Shown: positions 1 to 8,555 of the stretch, piece by piece | How the letters are laid out: the number at the start of each line of letters is the position of its first letter | How positions within the stretch are numbered: the stretch's first letter is position 1 | DNA from: JAAYDI01 sp052034005 | Lineage (GTDB): Bacteria; Planctomycetota; Planctomycetia; Pirellulales; Pirellulaceae | NCBI GenBank assembly: GCA_052034005.1 | Contig: JBPOJB010000016.1 | Span: 6,386 to 70,385 of the forward strand | DNA: 64,000 nucleotides | Direction of reading: 5' to 3' | Made by a program: the position numbers and the translations under genes | The notes under the pieces: model-generated | Database searches by the model: none | The model's input: only the letters and a program-made list of their open reading frames with translations | Told to the model about the DNA's origin: nothing

Positions 1-1040
1 ATATCGGTCGGCTCCCATTGCTCGACCAGGGTCATCTGGCCAAACATTGTCGCCGCGGCGTCGTCCGTTCTGGTGCCCGCCGTGAAGAAGGCGCCCAACT
101 CGTGGCATTGTGGGAACACCCAGCTGAGTTCGCCACGCAACTGCGTCAGGCTCAGATTGTCGTAGTACCACTTGTCGCTGAGGATGTCGACGACCAGACC
201 GCCCTGCAAGCCCCAATCGACGCGCCGGAACAGGCCGGCCGTAATGAACGACTGATCCCGCGAATCCTCGGTAAACGACGCACCTGAATAGTTGCTGCTC
301 ACCCCGCGGTAACCGATCTGCATTCCGATCGGCTCGTTCGGCATGCAGGGAACGGGCACGCCCCAGTTCAGCCCGTAATGGAACCCGAAGCTCGCGGTCT
401 CGCCCCGGTTGAGCGGTCCGCTGAACGCCTGCGTGCCCGCGAAGAACTCGACATTGCTCAGCGCAAACAGGGGGCAGGGGAGCAGGCACCCGCAGCACAT
501 GTCACACCCGCCACAGGCGCCGCAGGCGCTGGATCCGCCGCACGCCGCACAGTCGTCGCCTTCGGCCAGCGTCGGCACGCCGTAGCGGCCTGGTCCAAGC
601 ATCGCGTCCGGCATCGCCGTCGGCCCATCGATCACGATGTCGCCCGGCCCGAAGTCCGGCAACGGGTCGACCGTCAACTCCTCCGTTGCCTGGGTGGGCA
701 AGACGCGTTCGTGCCGAGGCACGAAGCCCCGCGGCACAGGGCGCGGCGCGCGACTGCCATACGAAAAAGCCGCCGGTTGAGCGGCCGGACGATAACTGCG
801 CGCCGGCGTCGGCGGTGTCCCACGCACGTCGCTCGAAAGCTGCTCGGCATGAGCCGCCAGACGCACCGGTTCGGCCACCGCATTGGCCGGGGCCGGCGCC
901 CCTGGAGCGGCCGCCGACGCACGCAGCGGATTGGCGGGAACCGCCTGTGCGTGAACGGGGCTTGCCGCTCCGATTGCCAGACACACCGTGCCCAGGCACA
1001 CGGCTGTCAGCCGGCTCGTCCATCGCAGCATGACACTCAT
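1..1040 (-). CDS. Secreted beta-barrel-like envelope protein, Cys-rich (3' end outside window)
   Basis: The reading frame starts with ATG at 1040 and stays open to the left edge, so the C-terminus is missing. About 346 codons are visible. The N-terminus has a signal peptide (basic start, hydrophobic stretch, cut near VHAQA at residues 30-34). A Pro/Ala-rich low-complexity stretch follows to about residue 110. Next comes a Cys-rich patch (residues about 166-193, CAACGGSSACGACGGC and CCGCLLPC). The rest alternates Gly and aromatic residues with repeated barrel-like strands (FFAGTQAFSGPLNRGE, IGMQIGYRGV, LQGGLVVDILSDKWYY). This architecture is common in planctomycete outer-membrane proteins of unknown function. 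The exact family is not certain. It is probably an outer-membrane barrel. Confidence 0.72.
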   Translation of the reverse strand, partial: MSVMLRWTSRLTAVCLGTVCLAIGAASPVHAQAVPANPLRASAAAPGAPAPANAVAEPVRLAAHAEQLSSDVRGTPPTPARSYRPAAQPAAFSYGSRAPRPVPRGFVPRHERVLPTQATEELTVDPLPDFGPGDIVIDGPTAMPDAMLGPGRYGVPTLAEGDDCAACGGSSACGACGGCDMCCGCLLPCPLFALSNVEFFAGTQAFSGPLNRGETASFGFHYGLNWGVPVPCMPNEPIGMQIGYRGVSSNYSGASFTEDSRDQSFITAGLFRRVDWGLQGGLVVDILSDKWYYDNLSLTQLRGELSWVFPQCHELGAFFTAGTRTDDAAATMFGQMTLVEQWEPTD

Positions 1041-1275
1041 CGGAATATCCCTTCCATCGAGGCAAGACTGAGTTCTGCGCACACCCTGTGGCACCCTCGG
1101 TCAGCGACTATATCGGACGCCGTCTATTCGGAACTTTCGCTAAATTTGAATTAACCGGCAATGTCGGCGCACTTTACCCAGATTCACTCTCCCAGGCGCT
1201 TGTTCCGAGCGTGCGGCCGGTATAGATTGTCCGGGGAGTCGGACGATCATCAGCCGGGGGAGTGCGGGGTGGGCC

Positions 1276-2352
1276 ATGGCAGGGCCGTTGCGCGAGGCGT
1301 CGGGCGTGCGCACGTCCCGTGTATTACACGGGGCGCTGATCGTCTGCCTGTTGGCGGCGATCGGTTTTCGCGTCTATGGGTATTTCGCTTGGACCGCCCA
1401 GGACGCGCAGTCGGCCGACGCGTCGTCCGAGGCGGACCTCACTCGATGGCACGATGCGGCAAGCAGGGGTGTGGCGGCCGACGATTGGAACCTGGTGGTG
1501 GACGCCTGCGAGAAGATCCTGGCCAAGGACCCCAGCAGCGTACGCGCCTGGAGCCGGTTGGCGTACGGTCAGCACCAGTTGGGCCGATACGATCAGGCGA
1601 TCGCCGCGTATTTGCATGTATGCCGTGAAGAGGGGCGGTTTCGGCAATGGGCCAAATGCAACATCGCGGCATGCTACGCGCGCAAGCATGCGCGACAGCC
1701 GGATCGGGACTTCAAGCCGATTGCGCTGGACTACCTGCGTGAGGCGGTCGAGGCCGGTTTTCGGCAGCGCGCGGAAGAAACGCCGATCGCAGAAGACCCG
1801 GACTTCGCCTCGCTGGCCGACGACTCCGAGTTCCAACGCCTGGCGGAACTGACCAAGCCGATTTCTCAGCGCACCGTGTACCGTCAATTGGATTTCCTCC
1901 TCGGCCGCTGGTTCCTGGACAGCCCGGAGGGCCGGCCCGTCGGGTCGGCCGAGTTCGCGGAGGCCAGTGGGCAGTACGCGATCGTCGGCCGATGTAGCGA
2001 TAACACGCGCGCTACCGAGTCGACGTTCCTCGCGTACTACAATCCGAAGACGTCGCACTGGGAGCAGACGTGGGTGAACGACCAGGGGAGCGTCACGCAC
2101 CTGACGGGCGAACCGAGCCTCGGAGAATCGTGGACGTTTGAGGGCGAAACCACCCTGTCTGACGGCCGATGCTACCAGGCGCAACTGACCATCGATCATG
2201 CGGCCGACGGCACGATTCGCCTGGCGCTCAGGTCGTCGCGCGACGGCGGTGACCGCTGGGCGGATGTCCTGGATGTCCATTTGCGCGCGGACGAGAGTTC
2301 CAGTGCATCCGAGGACGGGCGCCCGGCATCGCGCGCCCCATCCCCGCGGTGA
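1276..2352 (+). CDS. Membrane-anchored TPR protein with C-terminal DUF1579-like domain
   Basis: This is a 358-residue protein. A single N-terminal hydrophobic segment (about residues 17-37, LHGALIVCLLAAIGFRVYGY) anchors it in the membrane. Residues 55-140 form tetratricopeptide-like helices (RAWSRLAYGQHQLGRYDQAI). From about residue 200 the sequence LDFLLGRWFLDSPEG opens a compact beta-rich domain resembling the DUF1579/lipocalin-like fold, with alternating strands around YYNPKTSHWEQTWV. It stands alone, 245 bp ahead of the response regulator. The substrate is unknown. The TPR call is firm; the DUF1579 resemblance comes from the opening motif and strand pattern only. Confidence 0.7.
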   Translation: MAGPLREASGVRTSRVLHGALIVCLLAAIGFRVYGYFAWTAQDAQSADASSEADLTRWHDAASRGVAADDWNLVVDACEKILAKDPSSVRAWSRLAYGQHQLGRYDQAIAAYLHVCREEGRFRQWAKCNIAACYARKHARQPDRDFKPIALDYLREAVEAGFRQRAEETPIAEDPDFASLADDSEFQRLAELTKPISQRTVYRQLDFLLGRWFLDSPEGRPVGSAEFAEASGQYAIVGRCSDNTRATESTFLAYYNPKTSHWEQTWVNDQGSVTHLTGEPSLGESWTFEGETTLSDGRCYQAQLTIDHAADGTIRLALRSSRDGGDRWADVLDVHLRADESSSASEDGRPASRAPSPR

Positions 2353-2597
2353 CATCGCCCGAGCGGCTCAGGTCGGCGGTCTTGAGCGTCCGGTGCATGC
2401 CCAGCGTCGAGAAATGCCACACCTTGACTGTCTCATGGCCGTCGCTTTCCGGACCGCATTGGTGGCGGCAAGCCTGCGGTCATGGTATCTTCAAGCCAAC
2501 CAGTCGGGTGCGGCAGATGCCCGGCGACCCGGTCGGGGCGGGTCGTCGCGCGGCGGTGACGTTGAGACTCCGAACAATCACAGGCGGAGAACATGCC

Positions 2598-3548
2598 ATG
2601 CCCATCGTCCTCATTGTTGACGATTCGGAGGTGGATCGGCGGTTGGTGGGGGGGTTGCTTCCGAAGGACCTCGAGTGGCTGGTCGAATTCGCCGACAACG
2701 GCGTGGAAGCGCTCGAGAAGATGCGACTCTCGCTGCCTGATGTTGTGGTCACGGACATGTTGATGCCCGAGATGGACGGGATGGAGTTGGTGAGCAACAT
2801 CCGGCTGGAGTATCCCAACATCCCGGTCATTCTCATCACGGGCCACGGGAACGAGTCGTTGGCGGTCGAAGCGCTGGAGAAGGGTGCCACCAGCTATGTG
2901 CCCAAGCAGGCCCTGGCGGACAAGCTCCAGGAGACGATCGAGCAGGTCCTGGCCATGTCCAAGGCGGACCGCAGCTACTCCCGACTGATCAATCGCCTGA
3001 CGAACGCCCAGTACACCTTCGCGCTGGACAACGATTTGGCCTTGATCCCGCCGCTGGTGGACCTGTTGCAGCAGATGCTGGCGGGCATGCGGTGTTGCGA
3101 TGCGACGGGCCGCATGCATGCGGGAATCGCGGTGGAAGAGGCGTTGCTCAACGCCGTCCTGGCCGGGAACCTGGAAATGGACCACGAGCAGGTCGCCGAG
3201 GCGCGGAACCAGATGCGGCAGGGTCAGATCGCGCCGCTGGTCAAGGAGCGTTGCAGCCAGGCTCCGTATGCGGGGCGCATCGCGGAGGTCAAGGCCGAGA
3301 TTTCACTCGATCAGGCCACGTTCATTATTCGTGACGAGGGTCCGGGCTTCGATATCAGCCGCGTTCCCAACCGTCACGATCCGGGGACGCTCGAGCAGCG
3401 CACGGGGCGCGGTCTGGTCCTGATGAAGAACTTCATGGATGAAGTCCGGTTCAACGAACGGGGCAATGAAGTGACGATGGTCATGCGCTGCCAGCGCGCG
3501 TGCGAAGTCCCGTCGCAGGCCAGGCCGCCCAAGCCGCCCGGCTTCTAA
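2598..3548 (+). CDS. Response regulator fused to anti-sigma-type HATPase
   Basis: This is a 316-residue protein. The start at 2598 is chosen because GGCGGAG lies 8 bases upstream and the receiver domain begins at once (MPIVLIVDDSEVD). The receiver domain spans residues 1-125, with acidic pair D8-D9, phospho-acceptor Asp53 in VVTDMLMPEMDG and the conserved Lys in SYVPKQA. Residues 165-300 form a GHKL ATPase of the RsbW/SpoIIAB type: N-box GIAVEEALLNAVLAGN, G1 box DEGPGFD, and a GRGLVLMKNFMDE lid. No HisKA helix pair is present, so it is probably an output switch (a phospho-dependent kinase or anti-sigma factor) rather than a sensor kinase. No sigma factor or anti-anti-sigma gene lies beside it. 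Confidence 0.85.
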   Translation: MPIVLIVDDSEVDRRLVGGLLPKDLEWLVEFADNGVEALEKMRLSLPDVVVTDMLMPEMDGMELVSNIRLEYPNIPVILITGHGNESLAVEALEKGATSYVPKQALADKLQETIEQVLAMSKADRSYSRLINRLTNAQYTFALDNDLALIPPLVDLLQQMLAGMRCCDATGRMHAGIAVEEALLNAVLAGNLEMDHEQVAEARNQMRQGQIAPLVKERCSQAPYAGRIAEVKAEISLDQATFIIRDEGPGFDISRVPNRHDPGTLEQRTGRGLVLMKNFMDEVRFNERGNEVTMVMRCQRACEVPSQARPPKPPGF

Positions 3549-3582
3549 CCGACGGAGCGCGAGTCGGCCATCGCAGGCTTGA

Positions 3583-4749
3583 ATGACCCAAGGCACCCGA
3601 GCGTCGAAGATCATGCTGGGCAGACTGTTGTGGATGACCCTCTGGGCGGCCGGGCCGCTGGCCGCCGCGTGCGCTGAGGAATCGGCCGGCTACCGACTGC
3701 CCTTGTTGGTGGGCCCTCAGGCGGCCGCCTGGGAGTTGCTTTCGGGCCGCGTGACACACGACGCCGACCGCGTGACGCTCAGTGGCGGCACCTGCGTGGT
3801 TCTCAGCGGCTGCCGCTACAGCCACTGCATGCTCGAACTGGACTACTGCCGGCTGGGACCACTGCCCGTGGAACCGGTCGTCTATTTCCATGCGGAGCGC
3901 ATGGACGACCAGGGCGTGGTGTGCGGGCCGTGCGTGGCGCTGCCGGGCGGCACGGGGCCGGGCAGGTCGCGGCGTCGGCCGTTGGGTTTTGGGCGCCGCG
4001 TGCCGACGGTCGACCGCGCGTGGCGGCATGTGCGGATTGCCGTGGCGGACGAGGGTGCCACGCTCTGGTCGGACGGCGTGTGCGCCGGTTCGGTCTCCAG
4101 TGGCGGGGGTCGTGACGGTCTGCTGGCGATCCGCATCGCCGGGGACGCGGGTTCGGGCGTGGTGTTCGCCAACTTGAGTGTGACGGAGACCGGTTGCCAG
4201 GCACTGCTCAACGGCGTGGATCTGAGCGGTTGGGAAGGGGCCGGCGCGGATGCCGAGCGGTGCTGGCGGGTCCAAGACGGGCTGTTGCAGTGCACGGGCC
4301 AGGAGGGCCCCTGGTTGCGGACCCGGCAGCAGTACGGCGACTTCCGGTTGCGCCTGGAGTATCGGCTGGGCGAGGGCGGCAATTCGGGCGTTTACCTGCG
4401 CGTGCCGCGCGACGGGAACCATCACGGGCCGGGGGCGGGGGTGGAGGTCCAGATCCTGGACGACGCGTCGGACCGCTATCGCGAGCTGGAGCCGTACCAG
4501 TTCTCGGCGAGCCTCTACGCGATCGCGGCGGCCCGCCGCGGATCGGCTCGCCCGGCCGGTGCCTGGAATGCGCTGGACATCCGTTGTGTCGGGCATCACT
4601 ATACGGTCACCCACAACGGGCAGACGGTCCTCGACGTATCGGAGCGGGACTATCCCGAGCTGGCCGCGCGTCTCGCGCGCGGATTCATCGGCCTGCAGAA
4701 CCACAGTGAACCGGTGTGGTTCCGGCATCTGCGCATCGGTGCCCCATGA
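3583..4749 (+). CDS. Exported DUF1080 (3-keto-disaccharide hydrolase-like) protein
   Basis: This is a 388-residue secreted protein. A hydrophobic signal (LGRLLWMTLWAAGPLAAACA) is followed by two lectin-like beta-sandwiches in tandem. The first (about 30-200) is degenerate. The second (about 205-388) has the DUF1080 signature: LLNGVDLSGWEGAG, WRVQDGLLQC, GDFRLRLEYRLGEGGNSGVYLR, VEVQILDD, and the C-terminal strand GFIGLQNHSEPVWFRHLRI. DUF1080 proteins are greatly expanded in planctomycetes and include 3-keto-glycoside hydrolases; many are only predicted sugar binders. An internal ATG at 3613 gives a shorter signal peptide and is an equally good start. It is followed at 137 bp by another exported protein. 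Confidence 0.85.
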   Translation: MTQGTRASKIMLGRLLWMTLWAAGPLAAACAEESAGYRLPLLVGPQAAAWELLSGRVTHDADRVTLSGGTCVVLSGCRYSHCMLELDYCRLGPLPVEPVVYFHAERMDDQGVVCGPCVALPGGTGPGRSRRRPLGFGRRVPTVDRAWRHVRIAVADEGATLWSDGVCAGSVSSGGGRDGLLAIRIAGDAGSGVVFANLSVTETGCQALLNGVDLSGWEGAGADAERCWRVQDGLLQCTGQEGPWLRTRQQYGDFRLRLEYRLGEGGNSGVYLRVPRDGNHHGPGAGVEVQILDDASDRYRELEPYQFSASLYAIAAARRGSARPAGAWNALDIRCVGHHYTVTHNGQTVLDVSERDYPELAARLARGFIGLQNHSEPVWFRHLRIGAP

Positions 4750-4886
4750 CGGCCCCGTCTTTACAACGCCGCGGCGAATCCGAACAATGAGTGCCGCATC
4801 GGGTCCATCTTGAAACTCGGCGGGCCGATCGGGAGTAGACTCCACCGGCGTGTCGTATTGTTCCATCCATGATGTGGGAGAAGATC

Positions 4887-7103
4887 ATGCTGTGCGTAAT
4901 TCAGTCTCGTGTGCTACGGAAGCTGCTGCTGGTGGTGATGCTGCTCGGCCTGCTGCCGCTGGGCGTGTCGAGGATGGCCCAAGCTGCCGACCCGCTCAAG
5001 GACAGTACGTCGCTCGCCTTTGCCCCGGACAATGTCGCGTTCTACATGGCCGGCCTGCGATTGCGGGAAGTGTTTGACAAGGTGGCCGGCAGCCAGGCGA
5101 TCGCCAGGCTCCAGGAGATCCCCGCGCTGCAGATGGGCCTGATGATGGCCATGTCGCAGTGGGAGTACCCTCAGGATCCCCAGGTGGCGATGTTCAAGCA
5201 GTGGCTCGAGGCGCCGGAGAATCAGCAGTTGGTGGAAGTGTTCAAGGACGCGCTGTCCCACGAGCTGTTCATATACGGGGGCAGCGACTTCGGCAACCTG
5301 ATCGTCCTGATCAACGAGCTGAATGCGGCGTCCAATGCGGGTGCGATGGAGGCGCTCTCCCACGGCGATCCGGCCGACGTCGAGGCGGCCCGGCTCCAGA
5401 AGATCGTGGAGGTGCTCACCAGGCAGGGCGACAAACTGAAGATCCCGACGCTGGTCACGGGCGTCCAGCTCAGCAGCCCGCAGGCGGCGGTGGCCGAACT
5501 CAAGCGCCTGGAGAACTTGCTCACCAGTCTGCTCGCCCAGCAGCCTGTCCTAGCGCAGCGTTTCGCGCGCGAGAAGCTGGGCAGCGCGGATTATCTCACG
5601 CTCCGCCTGGACGGTTCCCTGGTGCAACCCCAGCTCGCCCAGTGGGCCCAGAGCGCCGAGGGCGTGGATGCGGCACAGCTGCAGCCGCTCCTGGCGAAGC
5701 TGGCCGCGATGCAGCTCGTCATCTCCATCGGGGTCCGCGACAAGCACCTGATCGTGTCGATCGGTGAGGACAACAAGCACTTGGCGCAGCTTGGCCAGGG
5801 CAGGCTGTTGTACGACCGCAGCGAGCTGGAACCGATCCGCAAGGCGGGCAGCAAGCCGATTGTGGGGATCGCGTATGTCAGCAAGGCTTATGCCGAGCAA
5901 GCGGGGGGGGTCGACCGCCAGATCGACGAGTTGGCGAACATGATCCGCCAGGCGCTGCCGCTGGCCCCGCTCAGCGGCGAACTGCAAAGCGAGTTGATCG
6001 CGGACGTTGAGCAGGCCGGCACGTACCTCAAGACCCTGGCGCCCAAACTAGGCGCATGGTCAGCCTACAACTTCCTGGCGCCGGACGGGATCGAGGGTTT
6101 CGGGTACTCGTGGATCACGGATAGCCCCTGGGATACTTCCAAGAACCTCACGATTCTCGACCATGTGGGCGGTGATCCGATCGCGTTCTGGGCATCGCGT
6201 GGCAAGCCGGATCCGCAGCAGTTCGACGCGCTGATCACGCTGGTATCCCGCGTGGTTTACTATGCCGAGAAGATCGTGGTCGAACAGCAAGGGCCGGGGC
6301 AGCAGGAGGCGTTCGAGAAGCTCCGCGCGCAGCTCAAACCGCTGGCCGATCAGTTCGTGCGCGTCACGCGCGAGAAGCTGATCCCGGCGTTCGCCGACGG
6401 CCAAAGCGCCCTGGTGCTGGATGCCAAGTCCACCAGCGAACAGTGGCATGTGGGCATGCCGCCGAGCGAGACCGCGCTGCCGATGCTGGAAATCGGCATG
6501 GTCAACGGCGTGAGCGATGCGGAACTGGCCAAGGAAGCGTTCAGCGAGTACTTCACGCTCGTCCAGCAGCTGCTTGACAAACTGCACCAACTATCCACGG
6601 GCGAGCTGCAGGACCTGTTCCCCTCCGAAATCCCCGCCATCCAACTCGCCAAACCGGAGACGAAGAAGATCGGGGACTTCACCGTGTACTACTATCCGCT
6701 GCCGGCCGAGAGCGGCTTGGACGTCCAGGTGGCGCCCAACGCCGGACTGTCGAAAAGCTTCATGGCCTCCTCGCTCATGCCGCGATTCACAGCCCGTTTG
6801 CTGGCCGATACCTCGCTGCACGGCACGGGGCCGTTGGCCGACTGCAACCGACCGCTCGGCGGCGCCGGGAACCTGGAATTCGCCCGGCTCGTCGAGGCGA
6901 TCGAGCCGTGGATCACCTACGCGGTGGAGCTGCAAGAGGGGTCGAGCGACGAAGGGATGGGCGGCCCAGTCGGCATGATCGCCGAACAGGTGTTCAGCGT
7001 CCTGGACGTGCTCAAATGCTTCCGCGGCGCGAGTCTGGTGATCTACCAGGAGGGCAACGCCACCGTCACGCACTCGTTGTGCCGGTTCGTGGACCTGGAG
7101 TGA
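4887..7103 (+). CDS. Large exported protein of unknown function
   Basis: This is a 738-residue protein. Start 4887 is preferred over the earlier in-frame ATGs at 4869 and 4872 because GGGAG lies 6 bases before it. The signal peptide is residues 1-31 (VLRKLLLVVMLLGLLPLGVSRMAQAA). The mature part is mostly helical, Gln/Leu/Ala-rich and acidic, without transmembrane segments, catalytic motifs or Cys clusters that I recognise. Stretches such as LAPKLGAWSAYNFLAPDGIEGFGYSWI and the paired opening LAFAPDNVAFYMAGLRLREVFDKVAGS recall planctomycete proteins that carry an average-effect DUF3352-like fold, but the match is weak. It is probably a periplasmic structural or binding protein. It ends 42 bp from a convergent gene. 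Confidence 0.7.
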   Translation: MLCVIQSRVLRKLLLVVMLLGLLPLGVSRMAQAADPLKDSTSLAFAPDNVAFYMAGLRLREVFDKVAGSQAIARLQEIPALQMGLMMAMSQWEYPQDPQVAMFKQWLEAPENQQLVEVFKDALSHELFIYGGSDFGNLIVLINELNAASNAGAMEALSHGDPADVEAARLQKIVEVLTRQGDKLKIPTLVTGVQLSSPQAAVAELKRLENLLTSLLAQQPVLAQRFAREKLGSADYLTLRLDGSLVQPQLAQWAQSAEGVDAAQLQPLLAKLAAMQLVISIGVRDKHLIVSIGEDNKHLAQLGQGRLLYDRSELEPIRKAGSKPIVGIAYVSKAYAEQAGGVDRQIDELANMIRQALPLAPLSGELQSELIADVEQAGTYLKTLAPKLGAWSAYNFLAPDGIEGFGYSWITDSPWDTSKNLTILDHVGGDPIAFWASRGKPDPQQFDALITLVSRVVYYAEKIVVEQQGPGQQEAFEKLRAQLKPLADQFVRVTREKLIPAFADGQSALVLDAKSTSEQWHVGMPPSETALPMLEIGMVNGVSDAELAKEAFSEYFTLVQQLLDKLHQLSTGELQDLFPSEIPAIQLAKPETKKIGDFTVYYYPLPAESGLDVQVAPNAGLSKSFMASSLMPRFTARLLADTSLHGTGPLADCNRPLGGAGNLEFARLVEAIEPWITYAVELQEGSSDEGMGGPVGMIAEQVFSVLDVLKCFRGASLVIYQEGNATVTHSLCRFVDLE

Positions 7104-7145
7104 CCGTCAGATCCGCCGTGGGAGACAGGCCAGGCGCAGCCCCCA

Positions 7146-8351
7146 TCACTTCATCGGGACCTTGTCCGAGACGGGCTGGGTGCTGCCATCGCTCAGCACG
7201 AGAGCCAGATAGCATTGGAAGGGGCCCTGGTCGGCCGGCAGATCCTTGAAGAACGCGTGCAGCTTGTCTCGGTTCCGGACCGTCACGGGCTTGACGATAT
7301 CGTCGCCCTTGGCCGGATGGATGACCCAGACGACCTTCATGCCTGCGGCAAGGTTGCCCGACTGGAGCACGTAGTCGACGGCACAGTCGGTGGCTCGGCC
7401 GTCGTTCTCCGACTTGGCGGTGCCGTTGGACAGGCTGAATTGGAGGGTCGGCACTTGGGGTGTGACCGGGCCCGGCGCGGGGCCGCCGGGCGGCACCGTG
7501 CCGCCGGGTCCCGCACCTGCCGCCGCAGGCATGCCGCCGCCGACGGGGGCTCCCAGTAGGGCGTCGTCCGGCACGGTGATCGATGCGCTGCTGCCCGACG
7601 ACCGGCCGGCTGCCGGGCCGGCCGCATTGGCCGGCGCGCCGCCGCCGACCGGGGCACTGAGCGGTGCGTCTTCGGGTACGGCAATCGATGCGCTGCTGCC
7701 CGACGACCGGCCGGCCATCGCCTGGCCTGCGCCCGGCGCGGCGGGCGCGCCCTCAGCAGCTGGCTGGTGTGACGTCGATCCGCCGCCGATCCCCATGCCC
7801 GCGCCGGTCGGACGCCGCTTGGGGCCCGCTGCCGGCGCGGCGCCGCCGCTCGCACCCGCGCCGGCCGCTCCCGGGGCTGGGCCGCTGCCCGCTGCGGGGC
7901 TTCCGCCGCCAATCCCCATGCCCGCGCCGGTCGGACGCCGCTTGGGACCCGCTGCCGGCGGTGCGCCCGAGCCGGAGCCCATGTTGGCCGCTCCAGGTGC
8001 CGCCCCCGCGCCGGCGCCGCCGCCGATCCCCATGCCCGCGCCAGTCGGACGCCGCTTGGGTCCGGATGCCGGCGGGGCGCCCGGGCCATAACCCGTATTG
8101 GCCGCGCTCATCGGCGGACTTCCGCCCATACTCGAATCGGTCGCCGGTACGTGAGGCGACGCATCGCCGGGTGTCGCCACGTTGCCGGTCGCCGGCGCGG
8201 TGGGCGGCACAGGTGGCGGCGCGGGCGCCTTGGGCGTGGCCGACGCGCGCGGCGCGGGCGACGTGTCGGAACCACAACCGGTCAGGAGACACAGGCTCAG
8301 CAGAACCCCCAGAACACCCATCCAGCCCGCGGCAACAGCTCTCGTCGTCAT
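7146..8351 (-). CDS. Repeat-rich lipoprotein
   Basis: This is a 401-residue protein. The signal sequence ends in the lipobox LLTGC, with acylated Cys26, so it is anchored to a membrane. Residues 30-270 are low-complexity Ala/Gly/Pro and hold two internal repeat families. One is GPKRRPTGAGMGIGG, present three times. The other is AGRSSGSSASI followed by a VP-D/E-DA segment, present twice. The C-terminal 100 residues (from about QVPTLQFSLSNG) form a conserved-looking beta domain (CAVDYVLQSGNLAAGMKVVWVI, FKDLPADQGPFQCYLALVL) that resembles an Ig-like or extracellular binding fold. The repeat linker probably spans the periplasm or presents the C-terminal domain outside. Function is unknown. Confidence 0.75.
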   Translation of the reverse strand: MTTRAVAAGWMGVLGVLLSLCLLTGCGSDTSPAPRASATPKAPAPPPVPPTAPATGNVATPGDASPHVPATDSSMGGSPPMSAANTGYGPGAPPASGPKRRPTGAGMGIGGGAGAGAAPGAANMGSGSGAPPAAGPKRRPTGAGMGIGGGSPAAGSGPAPGAAGAGASGGAAPAAGPKRRPTGAGMGIGGGSTSHQPAAEGAPAAPGAGQAMAGRSSGSSASIAVPEDAPLSAPVGGGAPANAAGPAAGRSSGSSASITVPDDALLGAPVGGGMPAAAGAGPGGTVPPGGPAPGPVTPQVPTLQFSLSNGTAKSENDGRATDCAVDYVLQSGNLAAGMKVVWVIHPAKGDDIVKPVTVRNRDKLHAFFKDLPADQGPFQCYLALVLSDGSTQPVSDKVPMK

Positions 8352-8477
8352 GGCACACCCACCCGTTCTTTCGGACCCGAATACGGCTCGACTAGCGACC
8401 CGTTCAGGTTACCATCGCCCGCCGACAGCGTAAAGTCAGCGGCCGGGTGGGACAGTCCGTGCAAGCGTTGCGCGGGG

Positions 8478-8519
8478 CCAAGAAAAGAAACCAGGAGCCG
8501 ATTGGCCAACCGGCTCCTG
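8478..8519 (-). terminator. Rho-independent terminator of the barrel gene
   Basis: On the minus strand a 9-bp perfect stem (CAGGAGCCG / CGGCTCCTG, loop of 10) is followed by TTTCTTTTCTT. It lies 37 bp past the stop codon at 8556. Confidence 0.8.
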
Positions 8520-8555
8520 AATGACCTTTAAGGGCGTGTGACACTCGGGGGCGAG

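Noticed and set aside
502..1065. 187-residue minus-strand ORF near the left edge
   Set aside because: Arg/Gly-rich translation in a frame overlapped by the longer frame starting at 1040, which has a signal peptide and protein-like composition.
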